DNA of 64,000 nt, from contig SVPD01000006.1 of assembly GCA_015066045.1 (NCBI GenBank), forward strand, positions 1 to 64,000. Reading direction: 5' to 3'. The position numbers and the translations under genes were made by a program. Below, one piece after another: positions 34,213 to 43,158 of this stretch. The notes below the pieces were generated by a model. That model searched no databases and was not told the origin of the DNA. It saw only the letters and a program-made list of their open reading frames with translations. Each line of letters begins with the position of its first letter. The stretch's first letter is position 1. This stretch comes from Oscillospiraceae bacterium. GTDB lineage: Bacteria; Bacillota; Clostridia; Oscillospirales; Acutalibacteraceae.

Positions 34213-34240
34213 CTATGATTCATAGAGTGACTGCTTTTTC
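34203..34240. terminator. Long imperfect hairpin upstream of the Xre gene
   Basis: AGTCACCCTATGA (34207-34219) pairs with TCATAGAGTGACT (34221-34233), 13 positions with one mismatch, flanked by AAAAA and GCTTTTT. It can terminate plus-strand transcription or be an operator; it overlaps the Xre -35. Confidence 0.5.
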
Positions 34241-34265
34241 AGTATTATTTACAAGAAAATACTTA

Positions 34266-34312
34266 TTTTGACTTATCAATACCCACCATAAATTGCTCAA
34301 ATACAATATTAA
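34266..34312 (-). pseudogene. Relic of the serine-recombinase 3' end
   Basis: Read on the minus strand this stretch encodes NIVFEQFMVGIDKSK, against NIDFEQFMVGIDKVA at the C-terminus of the recombinase at 5516-7111; the DNA matches over about 40 bases. Nothing else of the gene remains. It lies less than 1 kb from the second tRNA-like junction and marks a deleted or excised copy of the same element family. Confidence 0.75.
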
Positions 34313-34402
34313 AGGTTTTTTTATTTATTAAATTATTTCTTATTGATAAATATCATTTATTATTATACAATAAGCATAAAGAAATCACAGGGGGTTGAAA
34401 AT

Positions 34403-35554
34403 ATGAAGAATAAAAAAATACGGCGTGCGTTAAAAATATGTATTGCTCTTATTCTTGTTCCTGCAATAATTTACGGTCTTCTCTATGCTTCGATGTATAT
34501 ATCCGGATTTTTGCAGATAAACAAAAACATTGAATATCAGGACAAACACCTTGAATATCTCAGAACGGAATACTATTCTGATTCCTATATTCCCTGCGAT
34601 GAGCAGAGCTTTACAGCCTTTGACCTTGAAAAAGCCTTTGCCGAAGGAGTAAAAATAAATGAAATTGCCGTTATAGGTACTCATAATAGCTATCAGCTGC
34701 TTGCGACACCGCAGAAGCGTGCTCTTGAAAATGTACGTAGCTTTTTGTCCTCGGGCGAAAAGGGCGGTAACAGAAATTTCGAAATGGATACATTTACCGA
34801 GCAGCTTGAAAGGGGAGTAAGAAACCTCGAAATTGACATTGAAACCGTGGATGACGGTGGAAGTGTCAGCTTTATTGTAACCCATAAGCCGATTGATGAC
34901 AATGCTTCAAGTGCTTATAATTTCGCCAAGGGACTCGAGGAAATTCTGCTATGGTCCGATAACAACCCCGGCCATCTGCCTGTTTATCTGCTTATAGAGC
35001 CGAAGGAAAAGGTTGACAACATAAACAATATGAAAAGCTTTTCTTTTGAATATGCACTTGAGCTTGACCGTACACTCAGAGAGGTTCTCGGTGACAGACT
35101 GCTTACGCCCGGGCTTGTAAAGGGCGAGTTCGAGACCTTTGAGGAAATGAGAATGGCTGACGCTTGGCCGACGCTCAGTGAGGCTTCGGGAAAAATTATC
35201 GTGCTTATGCATCCCTGCGATGTTACTGAGCAGTACATAGAGGCTGACACTTTGATTTCATCTCAGGCGATGTTCCCTGTGCTGAGATTTGAGGATATTG
35301 ATAAGTCTTATGCGTCATTTATTCTTGATAACGAGCCCGAAAGCGCAGCAGAGCATAATAAAAAGACTGTCGGTGAAAAGAACCTTATGGTGAGAAGCCG
35401 TGCCGACAATTATCCTGATTTCAGCGATGAAAGATACGCTTCTGCCGACGGCTGCGGCTCACATATTATCACGACTGACTATCCGCCCCGCACGGTAAGA
35501 CCGCAGGAGCATACTTATACATTCGGGGGATATACGGTGAAGATGGTGAAATGA
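34403..35554 (+). CDS. Membrane-anchored PLC-like phosphodiesterase
   Basis: The ATG at 34403 follows CAGGGGGTTGAAAAT and gives 383 residues with an N-terminal membrane anchor (about 10-33). The catalytic X-domain motifs are AVIGTHNSYQLL (His94), FTEQLERGVRNLEIDIE (metal-binding acidic residues) and FIVTHKPIDD (His161), then PVYLLIEPKE. This matches calcium-dependent, bacterial PI-PLC-like enzymes (PLCDc fold). It would act outside the membrane on phospholipid or glycolipid head groups. It lacks an obvious C-terminal binding domain. The gene stands alone between a decayed element and a terminator. Confidence 0.82.
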   Translation: MKNKKIRRALKICIALILVPAIIYGLLYASMYISGFLQINKNIEYQDKHLEYLRTEYYSDSYIPCDEQSFTAFDLEKAFAEGVKINEIAVIGTHNSYQLLATPQKRALENVRSFLSSGEKGGNRNFEMDTFTEQLERGVRNLEIDIETVDDGGSVSFIVTHKPIDDNASSAYNFAKGLEEILLWSDNNPGHLPVYLLIEPKEKVDNINNMKSFSFEYALELDRTLREVLGDRLLTPGLVKGEFETFEEMRMADAWPTLSEASGKIIVLMHPCDVTEQYIEADTLISSQAMFPVLRFEDIDKSYASFILDNEPESAAEHNKKTVGEKNLMVRSRADNYPDFSDERYASADGCGSHIITTDYPPRTVRPQEHTYTFGGYTVKMVK

Positions 35555-35589
35555 GGGTATGCACAGTCTTAAGGAATATTTATCTTGAC

Positions 35590-35620
35590 GAAAAAGCAAG
35601 TCGGTTGACTTGCCTTTTTG
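35590..35620 (+). terminator. Terminator of the PLC-like gene
   Basis: GCAAGTC (35596-35602) pairs with GACTTGC (35607-35613), with A's before and CTTTTTG after the stem. Confidence 0.75.
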
Positions 35621-35889
35621 TTTTTGGTGGGGTAATGTGTGAAAATAACCCTGCTTTTACAGGGGGGAGTAAGACTTCCGAAAAAAATAAAACAGACGGC
35701 TCGAAGCAAGACCGCCTCGCCTGATAATATGTAAAACCTCCAGGTATAAAAGTAAAGGTTTGGCGACCGCATTACTGAAATACGAGGAGGTTTTAACCGA
35801 TGGAAACAAGATAAGAAATAAAAGCTATAGCACGTTCAATGAAAAAATTTTTACTGTCCTTTGCGGTAGGGGGGAGTATAAACTACCGA
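35621..35889. other. Gene-free gap with a distant inverted repeat
   Basis: No convincing gene is seen; a 63-codon frame beginning at 35760 has no ribosome binding site and no family look. TAAAACCTCC (35732-35741) and GGAGGTTTTA (35786-35795) form a perfect 10-bp inverted repeat 44 bases apart, suggesting a structured or relic sequence. Confidence 0.4.
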
Positions 35890-37176
35890 TTAGTCAAGGC
35901 TTGACTCCGTTATTTTATGCAGTGAAGAAAGATACTCAGAAAAATCCTTGAGTGAGTTAAAGGCTTCGCAGGAGACCTTTCCTGTGCTTCCGATGAAAAC
36001 GGGTATGCAGCCCGCATTTATGCCTGCCTTGACATCCGCATTACTGTCACCAATCATATATGATACCGATAAATCGATATTAAAATCCTTCTGTGCCTGC
36101 AGTATGAGTCCGGGTGAAGGCTTTCTGCAGCTACAGCTTATCTTCAGCTCTTCTTTTTCTCCCTCAAAGCCCCTGTCAGGATGATGCGGACAGTAGTATA
36201 TGCCGTCAAGATAGGCTTTCCCCTCTGCTAAAAGCAGCTCAAGTCTGCAGTGTATGTTTTTTAAATCCTCAGATGTACAGTCGCCTCTCGCTATTACCGG
36301 CTGATTGGTTATCATGATAACCAGATAACCGAGCCTGTGAAAAGTGTTTATTGCTTCGGTGACACCGCTTATCAGCTCTATATCCTCGGGAGAGGTGATG
36401 TAGCCTTTGTGGACATTTAATGTGCCGTCACGGTCAACGAATACGGCTTTCTGGGTATTGCGTTTGTTTTTTGCCGAAACTATACCTGAGGCTATGTCGG
36501 CAGATACCTTGGAGAATCTTTCCGGTGTTCCTGCATCGTGAACATATTCTGCCGAAGGATATGCGAAAATTCTGCCGGTTCCTATGGCCGGTGAAATAAT
36601 GTCTGTGTCAAAGTCAGCCTTGCCCCGATAGCTATACATAGATAAAAGCTCAGGGGAGATAATCTGTATTCCTGCGTTGCAAAGGTTCTGATAAAAGGTT
36701 GCTTTATTGTTTTTAGGGTTAACCCTGACAACCTGACTGCTTTCGTTTGTGTCGAGAGTCACACTGTCTGACGGATGATTATTGGGGTGAACGAAAAGGG
36801 TGGCAAGAGCATTATTTTTTTGGTGAAAATCTGTCATAGAGGTCAAATCTATATCGAAAATCAGATCTCCGTTGCATAGCAGAAAATCTTCCGTAAGACC
36901 GAGTCTGAATAAGGCTCCCGCAGTTCCCAAAGGTGAAGTTTCGCGGTAATAAGTTATGCTTACTCCAAATTCTTTTCCGTCTTTAAAATAGGCTTCGATT
37001 TGTTCTGAAAGATGACATGTAACAAAAACAAAGTCTGTAATTCCTTCTTTTTTTAAAGCTTCGAGCTGATAAAGCAGGATGGGCTTGCCGTGAATTTCCA
37101 TCAAGGGCTTGGGTGTGGTGCGCCCCGGCTCGCCCATACGGCTCCCTAAGCCGCCGGCAAGAATAATTGCTTTCAA
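35890..37176 (-). CDS. Fused D,D-heptose-1-phosphate guanylyltransferase / heptose bisphosphate phosphatase
   Basis: The N-terminal half (about 1-230) is a nucleotidyltransferase: KAIILAGGLGSRMGEPGRTTPKPL, LCNGDLIFDIDL, and HDAGTPERF. The C-terminal half (about 240-425) is a HAD phosphatase of the GmhB type with VFVDRDGTLN and a zinc site CPHHPDRG...SCSCRKPSPG. Together these are the last two steps of GDP-D-glycero-D-manno-heptose synthesis, as in HddC and GmhB. I choose the TTG at 37176 as start because AAAGGAGAG lies eight bases upstream and it gives the family start MKAIILAGG; an ATG at 37236 is possible. It is divergent from the sugar operon at 37408. Heptoses are unusual outside Gram-negative bacteria and S-layer glycans. 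Confidence 0.85.
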   Translation of the reverse strand: MKAIILAGGLGSRMGEPGRTTPKPLMEIHGKPILLYQLEALKKEGITDFVFVTCHLSEQIEAYFKDGKEFGVSITYYRETSPLGTAGALFRLGLTEDFLLCNGDLIFDIDLTSMTDFHQKNNALATLFVHPNNHPSDSVTLDTNESSQVVRVNPKNNKATFYQNLCNAGIQIISPELLSMYSYRGKADFDTDIISPAIGTGRIFAYPSAEYVHDAGTPERFSKVSADIASGIVSAKNKRNTQKAVFVDRDGTLNVHKGYITSPEDIELISGVTEAINTFHRLGYLVIMITNQPVIARGDCTSEDLKNIHCRLELLLAEGKAYLDGIYYCPHHPDRGFEGEKEELKISCSCRKPSPGLILQAQKDFNIDLSVSYMIGDSNADVKAGINAGCIPVFIGSTGKVSCEAFNSLKDFSEYLSSLHKITESSLD

Positions 37177-37316
37177 AAAAAATCTCTCCTTTGCCATTAC
37201 TGCTATTATTATAGCAGTTTTTGGCTTTTTTTTCAATCGTTTTTTACAAGAGAAAAAAGAAGATAGCTAAAGCAGAATAATGTAAGGGGACATAGAGACT
37301 TTTATAATTTAAGGTA

Positions 37317-37345
37317 TTGCAAAAAAACATAAAAAATGTTAATAT
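37317..37345 (+). promoter_or_regulatory. Promoter of the sugar-modification operon
   Basis: TTGCAA (37317-37322), a 17-bp A-rich spacer and TAATAT (37340-37345) lie about 60 bases before the first start codon. The same TTGCAA-17-TAATAT pattern occurs at 51169-51197. Confidence 0.65.
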
Positions 37346-37407
37346 TAAACAGTATATAGTTTTATGCATTGATATCGTATGTAATGTTATTTAAGAAGGT
37401 GTGCTTT

Positions 37408-38343
37408 ATGTCAAAGATATTAGTCACGGGAGGCTCGGGCTATCTTGGCTCTGTTTTAGTTCCTATGCTTCTGGAAAAAGGCCATGAGGTGGTCGTTCTG
37501 GACTCATTTTTATATAAGCAGACATCACTGCTGGGCTGCTGCACAGATAAAAAATTTACCGTGATAAACGGAGACTGTCGTGAAGAGTCAACTCTGAAAT
37601 CTGTCTTGGAGGGTGCAGACTATATCTTTCCTCTTGCTGCTATGGTAGGCTTTCCTCTGTGTGATAAGGATAAAACGGCAGCTGTTACCGTTAATTATGA
37701 GGCAATAGAAACCCTGCTCAGGCTCCGGAATAAAGAGCAGAGGATTATTTTTCCGTGCACAAACAGTGGCTACGGTATGGGACAAGGGGATAATTACTGT
37801 ACGGAGGAGTCTCCTATAGAACCTGTTTCTCTTTACGGAAAAACGAAGATGGCTGCAGAGAAGGCTATTATAGATTCGGGTAATTCCGTTACCTTCCGAT
37901 TCGCTACACTTTTCGGTGCATCACCGAGAATGAGAACTGATTTGCTGGTAAACGATTTCGTTTACCGTGCAGTATATGACCGTTCTATAGTTATTTTCGA
38001 AGGCTCGTTTATGAGAAATTATCTGCATGTCAGAGATGCAGCACGTGCGTTTTTGTTTGCTATGGATAATTTCGACAGAATGAACGGCAACAGATACAAC
38101 TGCGGACTCAGTGATGCTAACTGCTCCAAATTAGAGCTTTGTGAAATCATAAAAAAGCATATTCCCTCCTTCAATTATCTGGAGGCATCCGTGGGCACTG
38201 ATCCCGATAAAAGAAATTATCTTGTCTCAAATGCAAAAATAGAAGCACTCGGATATAAAGCACTGTACAGTCTGGATGACGGAATAGAGGAGCTTATTAA
38301 GGTTTACGGTATTATTAAAAATTCGTCATACGGTAATGTATGA
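37408..38343 (+). CDS. NAD-dependent nucleotide-sugar epimerase/dehydratase
   Basis: The ATG at 37408 follows AAGAAGGTG and gives 311 residues of the extended SDR fold. Features are the dinucleotide motif TGGSGYLGS (residues 7-15), a Tyr-x3-Lys catalytic pair in SLYGKTKMAAE, and substrate-side residues FRFATLFGASPRMR. Members epimerise, dehydrate or reduce NDP-sugars in the cytoplasm. Given the GDP-heptose synthesis gene next door (divergent), a GDP-heptose-modifying role is possible but unproven. It is first in an apparent six-gene operon running to 43524. Confidence 0.87.
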   Translation: MSKILVTGGSGYLGSVLVPMLLEKGHEVVVLDSFLYKQTSLLGCCTDKKFTVINGDCREESTLKSVLEGADYIFPLAAMVGFPLCDKDKTAAVTVNYEAIETLLRLRNKEQRIIFPCTNSGYGMGQGDNYCTEESPIEPVSLYGKTKMAAEKAIIDSGNSVTFRFATLFGASPRMRTDLLVNDFVYRAVYDRSIVIFEGSFMRNYLHVRDAARAFLFAMDNFDRMNGNRYNCGLSDANCSKLELCEIIKKHIPSFNYLEASVGTDPDKRNYLVSNAKIEALGYKALYSLDDGIEELIKVYGIIKNSSYGNV

Positions 38344-38369
38344 TGTGCAGAATTTGTTGGTGATTTATA

Positions 38370-40283
38370 ATGAAAAAGGTTTATTTTGTACAGGTCGGAT
38401 TTGAATTCGACGGCTCCGTATATCTTCCGTATGCAGTGGGTACGATTATCGCTTATTGCCGTTCTTTAAGCGGTATAAACGAAGAATATGAGTTTTCCGA
38501 TATTATATTCCGCAGAGAAAAATTACAGTCAGCTCTCGATAAAATAAAGGAGCCCTTTGCGGTGGGCTTTTCCTGCAGTGTATGGAATATGGAGTATAAT
38601 AAGGCTTTGGCAAGGCTTATAAAGGAAAGGTATCCGCAGTGCTTTATTGTTTTCGGCGGACATAGTGCAGTAGAGGAAAATCTCGGTGAAGATTATATAG
38701 ACTGTGTAATGTTCGGTGAGGGAGAGGAGACCTTTGCGCAGCTGCTTTACGGCCTTTCCGCAGGTGATATTTCCGAGGTAAACAATATTTCATATAAAGA
38801 AGGAGGCACCGTCGTAAGAACAGACAGTGTTTATTCTAAAAGCATAGAGAATTACCCCTCTGCCTATCTTACGGGCGTTTTTGACAAGATACTGGCTGAA
38901 AATAAAGACTCGGATTTTCTGGCGGTTCTTGAAACAAACAGAGGTTGTCCTTATTCCTGTGCTTACTGTGATTGGTGTGCGGATAAAAAGACCAGATTTT
39001 TCCCTATGGAAAAGGTGCTTTCAGAAATAGAATGGCTTTCCTGTAATAAAATAGCCTATTGCTTCGGCGCAGACTCTAACTTCGGTATGTTTGAGCGTGA
39101 CTATGATATTGCGCTGGCTTTGGTTGAGGCGAAAAAGAAAACCGGTTATCCTGAGGTTTTCAGACCTTGCTATGAGAAAAACAGTGCAGACAGAGTTTTT
39201 AAAATATGCAGCACGCTTAACAGTGTAGGAATGGATAAGGGCGCAACCATGGCTTATCAGACACTTTGCGATGCAGCTCTCGAAAATATAGGAAGAAAAA
39301 ATCTCACGATGGAGCATTTTTCTTCTCTGATGAAAAAGTATAATGAGGCGGGTATACCTACTTATTCGGAGCTTATTCTCGGACTTCCCGGCGAAACGAA
39401 GGAAAGCTTTTGCAGAGGCATATGTAAGCTTTTCGAAAACGGTCAGCATAACAGTGTGAGCGTGTATCACTGTGAAATGCTTCCGAATGCAGAGCTTTCC
39501 CATCCGGAAACCGTAGAAAAATTTGATATAGAAACTATTAAGGTGGCATTTAATCATATACACAGTGCGCCTGAAAAGGATGAAGAGGTACAGGAATATT
39601 CTTATCTTGTCCGCTCCACTTCGACTATGAGCAGAGAGGATTGGGTGTACGCAAATCTTTTTTCTGTCTGCGTTCAGTGCTTTCACAGTCTCGGCATTCT
39701 CCGTTTTATGGCTATTTATCTCCGAAGTGAGAAAAGCATCTCATATTTTGATTTTTATACCTCACTGCTGGAGTATATCTTAAGCAGAAACGGTAAATTA
39801 AACAGTCTGTGGAAACGGTTTAAGGAAAAATATGAGAAATCACTGGACGGAGACTGGAATTATTACAATGAGGAATTCGGTGATGTAACCTGGTTCTTTG
39901 AAGAGGGTGCATTTCTCGAGATAGTAAATGAATACGATTCTTATATTACGGAGCTTATTCCTTTTCTGTCGCAGTTTGATATAGGGGAGAAAGTCTTTGA
40001 TGAGCTTATTTCTTATCAGAGGATGATGATAAGAAAGCCTTTCGATGCTGAAAAAGAGAAAGAGTTCAGCTATGACCTTTACACTTACTTTAACAGTATT
40101 TTAAAGGGCTCACAGGCGGAGCTGGCGGAAAAAAGAATTAGAATAAGAGTTTCTCCTAAGACTGTCTATAATGATTTGCCCACCTATGCCAAAGAAACAG
40201 TCTGGTTCGGCAGAAGACGTGGAGCAACTATATATAATACAGGAGAAATCGAAATTAATGAGGAGAAGAGCAGTAATGACTAA
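38370..40283 (+). CDS. B12-binding-type radical SAM enzyme
   Basis: This 637-residue protein has an N-terminal cobalamin-binding-like Rossmann domain (about 1-135, VGFSCSVWNMEYNKAL and VFGGHSAVEEN). A radical SAM core follows (about 180-400) with the cluster motif CPYSCAYC (Cys193, Cys197, Cys200) and the GGE-like YSELILGLPGE. A C-terminal helical domain of about 200 residues has no recognised family. Such enzymes methylate or rearrange unactivated carbons; those in polysaccharide loci can modify sugars or lipids. It sits between the epimerase and two membrane proteins and overlaps the next start by 8 bp. Confidence 0.87.
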   Translation: MKKVYFVQVGFEFDGSVYLPYAVGTIIAYCRSLSGINEEYEFSDIIFRREKLQSALDKIKEPFAVGFSCSVWNMEYNKALARLIKERYPQCFIVFGGHSAVEENLGEDYIDCVMFGEGEETFAQLLYGLSAGDISEVNNISYKEGGTVVRTDSVYSKSIENYPSAYLTGVFDKILAENKDSDFLAVLETNRGCPYSCAYCDWCADKKTRFFPMEKVLSEIEWLSCNKIAYCFGADSNFGMFERDYDIALALVEAKKKTGYPEVFRPCYEKNSADRVFKICSTLNSVGMDKGATMAYQTLCDAALENIGRKNLTMEHFSSLMKKYNEAGIPTYSELILGLPGETKESFCRGICKLFENGQHNSVSVYHCEMLPNAELSHPETVEKFDIETIKVAFNHIHSAPEKDEEVQEYSYLVRSTSTMSREDWVYANLFSVCVQCFHSLGILRFMAIYLRSEKSISYFDFYTSLLEYILSRNGKLNSLWKRFKEKYEKSLDGDWNYYNEEFGDVTWFFEEGAFLEIVNEYDSYITELIPFLSQFDIGEKVFDELISYQRMMIRKPFDAEKEKEFSYDLYTYFNSILKGSQAELAEKRIRIRVSPKTVYNDLPTYAKETVWFGRRRGATIYNTGEIEINEEKSSND

Positions 40284-41472
40284 GTACAAAGCTATGCTTG
40301 AAAAGCATTATTATTCTGTGTTTTTCTTTTTGTTCCTGCTTATATATTCATGTGCAGTTCCCGGTGAGCTGAAACCATGGGAAATATACGGAGTTACACA
40401 AAGCTTTCATGCCGTCGATTACAGTATGGGCTTTTGTTCGAGATTCCTTCCCGGTGCGATATATAGTTTTTTCTTTGATAGCTATGATGAGCAATTAATG
40501 AACATATATCTGTCTGTTCTGATGATAGTGTTCTTTTTCATTCTGAGTATATTTTTAGAAAAATTTATGCTGAATGTTGCTTCGGAATACAGGCTTATTG
40601 CGTTAGTGATTTTACTGTTTTTTATTACCGGACCGGCTACCTTCTCTATTTACATAAAGGTTTTGGGAATGTTTGATGTTTACTGGGTGTTTTCAGCTTT
40701 GTTGTTTTTTATATTGCTTTCTAAAAAAGAGACATGGTTTCTTTTATTTATACCGTTTTTGATTTGTGTTTTAACATATTATGTAACCTGGCTTTGCTAC
40801 ATTCCTTTATATATTATAATAGTGTTGTATAAAATATCTGTGACAGAAAAAAAGAATGACAGGGCATATCTGTGGAGTTCACTTGTTTTTTCCGTGATAG
40901 CTTCTGTCGCATTAACAATATATTTTGTCTTGTTTGAAAAAGAAAATCTGACATATTCTGCGGATGAGTTTGTTAATGTGTTGAACTCAAGAGGCGACAT
41001 ATACACAGGATATTACGAAGAATGTCTGTATTATCACTATAATGATATGGTTCTTACCGGAAATATTTTTGAAGAGTTTATGTTCAGACTTTCTATAAAT
41101 TTCGATTATTTCAATATGTTTTTACCGATACCGTTGTATTTATTGCTGGCTCCAGTTGTTGTTTTAGTTTACAGGTTCTTTTTTAAACAGATTTCGATAT
41201 GTGGCAGCAAGATGAAAAAGTTTTCTTATGTGTGTATGCTGCTTTTGTTTGCCGGAACGCTTGTGAGTACATTTTTTATGAGCATGGATTTTGTGCGATG
41301 GGCAGGTCATGCATTCTTGCCTTTGTTTACAGGCTTTGTTTATGTGCTGCATAACGAGGGGAGTGCTGCATGGGAAACTGTTAAGGAGTTTTTTGAAAAA
41401 TATCCTTTAAGAAACATAATTGTTTTTCTTATTTTTTATGCAGCTGTTGTATATGATCCCTATTTAGTTTGA
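40276..41472 (+). CDS. Polytopic membrane protein, possible glycosyltransferase or polymer handler
   Basis: The ATG at 40276 follows AGGAGAAG and gives 398 residues with about ten hydrophobic segments. Early motifs PWEIYGVTQSFHAVDYSMGFCSRFLPG resemble the first extracytoplasmic loop of membrane glycosyltransferases in Clostridia, but no catalytic signature can be pinned. It overlaps the radical SAM gene by 8 bp and the next gene starts about 20 bases later. The DNA is AT-rich relative to flanks. It probably acts in assembling or exporting the sugar made by this operon. Confidence 0.65.
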   Translation: MTKYKAMLEKHYYSVFFFLFLLIYSCAVPGELKPWEIYGVTQSFHAVDYSMGFCSRFLPGAIYSFFFDSYDEQLMNIYLSVLMIVFFFILSIFLEKFMLNVASEYRLIALVILLFFITGPATFSIYIKVLGMFDVYWVFSALLFFILLSKKETWFLLFIPFLICVLTYYVTWLCYIPLYIIIVLYKISVTEKKNDRAYLWSSLVFSVIASVALTIYFVLFEKENLTYSADEFVNVLNSRGDIYTGYYEECLYYHYNDMVLTGNIFEEFMFRLSINFDYFNMFLPIPLYLLLAPVVVLVYRFFFKQISICGSKMKKFSYVCMLLLFAGTLVSTFFMSMDFVRWAGHAFLPLFTGFVYVLHNEGSAAWETVKEFFEKYPLRNIIVFLIFYAAVVYDPYLV

Positions 41473-41492
41473 TTTACAAGAAGGTATTTATT

Positions 41493-42257
41493 ATGAAATC
41501 CTGTATTAAAAACCGAATATTTTTTTTATATGTAATTTTGATTTCTTTTTTCAGTTCGTCCAGATTTGAAATATTTAAGGAAGTTATTTATATATGCGTT
41601 TTTGTTGCCTTGGTTTTGTGCTTGTATTTTATTAAAAACAGATATGTTGCTTATGGCTTAAGTGTAATTTTACTGGCAGGCTATTCCGTTTATAATATTA
41701 ATCTTGCCCTTTTTATGATCCCTGTTTTTCTGTTAATTGTAGTGCACAGGTATTATATAGAAAAAATAAATGCGCTAAAGGAAAAAAAGAAGCATAAAAG
41801 TGAAATGAATCATATATGGCTGCATTTGCTGATTGCTTTGGGAGTAGCCGAGGCCATATACGCTGCGGTGAGCTTTTACGGGAGTGACTATCATACTTTT
41901 ATCGGAACAACCGATACGGCTGTTATTGTTGCAGAGGCTCTGATTGCGGTTTTTGCTCTGGGTGCTTTTTCGGAAACGGTTAAGTCAAAGGCCAGACATA
42001 TATGTAAGGTAAATAACAGTGATTACGTTACACTGATTTTCATTAATTTTATCGGCGTATTTTTGTTCGGTGTTGCTCTGTTTTTGAATTATGTAACTCC
42101 TTCGAAAACATTGGTAAATATTTCGATAGTTTGCTTTCCCTGGGCTGTATGGTTAGCTGTTATGGTTTACGAGAAAAATCCTGTTACTGAGGCGATATTT
42201 ATCGTTGTCGAAGAAAAGCTTAAAAAAATATCAGAAAGATGTATAAAAGAAAAATGA
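41493..42257 (+). CDS. Polytopic membrane protein of unknown function
   Basis: The ATG at 41493 follows AAGAAGG and gives 254 residues with about eight hydrophobic segments separated by short basic loops (YIEKINALKEKKKHKSEMNH). No family is recognised. It is embedded in the sugar operon between another membrane protein and an SDR epimerase, overlapping the latter by 19 bp if that gene starts at 42239. It could be a small partner of the preceding membrane protein. Confidence 0.6.
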   Translation: MKSCIKNRIFFLYVILISFFSSSRFEIFKEVIYICVFVALVLCLYFIKNRYVAYGLSVILLAGYSVYNINLALFMIPVFLLIVVHRYYIEKINALKEKKKHKSEMNHIWLHLLIALGVAEAIYAAVSFYGSDYHTFIGTTDTAVIVAEALIAVFALGAFSETVKSKARHICKVNNSDYVTLIFINFIGVFLFGVALFLNYVTPSKTLVNISIVCFPWAVWLAVMVYEKNPVTEAIFIVVEEKLKKISERCIKEK

Positions 42258-43123
42258 TTCTTATAGTTGGTTGCGGATATTTAGGCAGTTATCTGTTAAG
42301 AGAAATTTTAAAAAGTACAAAAGAAACCGTTGCGATAACATCACGAAAGCCTGCGAGTTGTGACGTGCCCTCGGTGAGGTCTTTTTACTGCGATGTAACG
42401 GATATCGAGTCGATAAAAAGTCTGTATGAACAGTGCAGGGACGAAAGGCTCACGGTTTTTTATCTTGCTGCCTGTCATAATGTGGATTATGTTTATGAAA
42501 ATCCGGAGGAAGCACGAAGGGTTAATGTGCAGGGCTTAAAGAACTTTACAGAGGTTTTTAAAAATATCGACAAGCTGTTTTTTGCGTCTACAGACTGTGT
42601 ATACGGAGAAGGGAAATACTCTGACATTAAATTTACAGAAAGCTCACCGCTGAATCCCATAAATGAATACGGCAGACAGAAAATCGAGGCGGAAAATATA
42701 ATTTTAGATGCCGGATATAATGTTTTGCGCTTTCCTTTTATGCTTGGTCCGTCACTGAGCGACAAACCGCATTTTTATGACAGAATACATTCCGCTCTGG
42801 TCGGTGATGAACCTATGGAGCTTATTGACGGAATGAAAAGATCAACCGTCAGCTATTCTCAGGCTGCGGAATATATGCTTTCTTTATCCCGTAAAGAAAA
42901 GCTCCCTCAGATTGTAAACATATGCGCAGACGATGTTTTGAGCAAATATGAAATCGGTTGTATATTAGCGGAAAAGGCAGGCTACGGTACGGAGAAGCTA
43001 AAAAAGATAACCGAGAGTGAGGGACAACGATTCTTTAAGGAAAAGAGAGCCGGATATGTCGCTATGGATAATACCTTGTTAAAATCCTTGTTGGGTATTG
43101 AAAAAATTCAATGGGAGCAATAA
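42239..43123 (+). CDS. NAD(P)-dependent sugar reductase/epimerase (RmlD-like SDR)
   Basis: This 294-residue SDR-fold protein has a dinucleotide motif VGCGYLGSYL near the N-terminus and a catalytic Tyr-Lys pair in INEYGRQKIEAE. Further on come FPFMLGPSLSDKPHFYD and a C-terminal NICADDVLSKYEIG, a layout like dTDP-4-dehydrorhamnose reductases. ATG 42239 and ATG 42254 (MILIVGCG) are both possible starts; the latter gives the more usual N-terminus. It is the second SDR of the operon, so the pathway probably has two redox or epimerisation steps. Confidence 0.83.
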   Translation: MYKRKMILIVGCGYLGSYLLREILKSTKETVAITSRKPASCDVPSVRSFYCDVTDIESIKSLYEQCRDERLTVFYLAACHNVDYVYENPEEARRVNVQGLKNFTEVFKNIDKLFFASTDCVYGEGKYSDIKFTESSPLNPINEYGRQKIEAENIILDAGYNVLRFPFMLGPSLSDKPHFYDRIHSALVGDEPMELIDGMKRSTVSYSQAAEYMLSLSRKEKLPQIVNICADDVLSKYEIGCILAEKAGYGTEKLKKITESEGQRFFKEKRAGYVAMDNTLLKSLLGIEKIQWEQ

Positions 43124-43158
43124 CGGGACTCTGATTATATAATGAAAGGTATGATGAA

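Noticed and set aside
35760..35951. 63-codon plus-strand frame
   Set aside because: No ribosome binding site, overlaps the end of the heptose enzyme gene and has no recognisable features.
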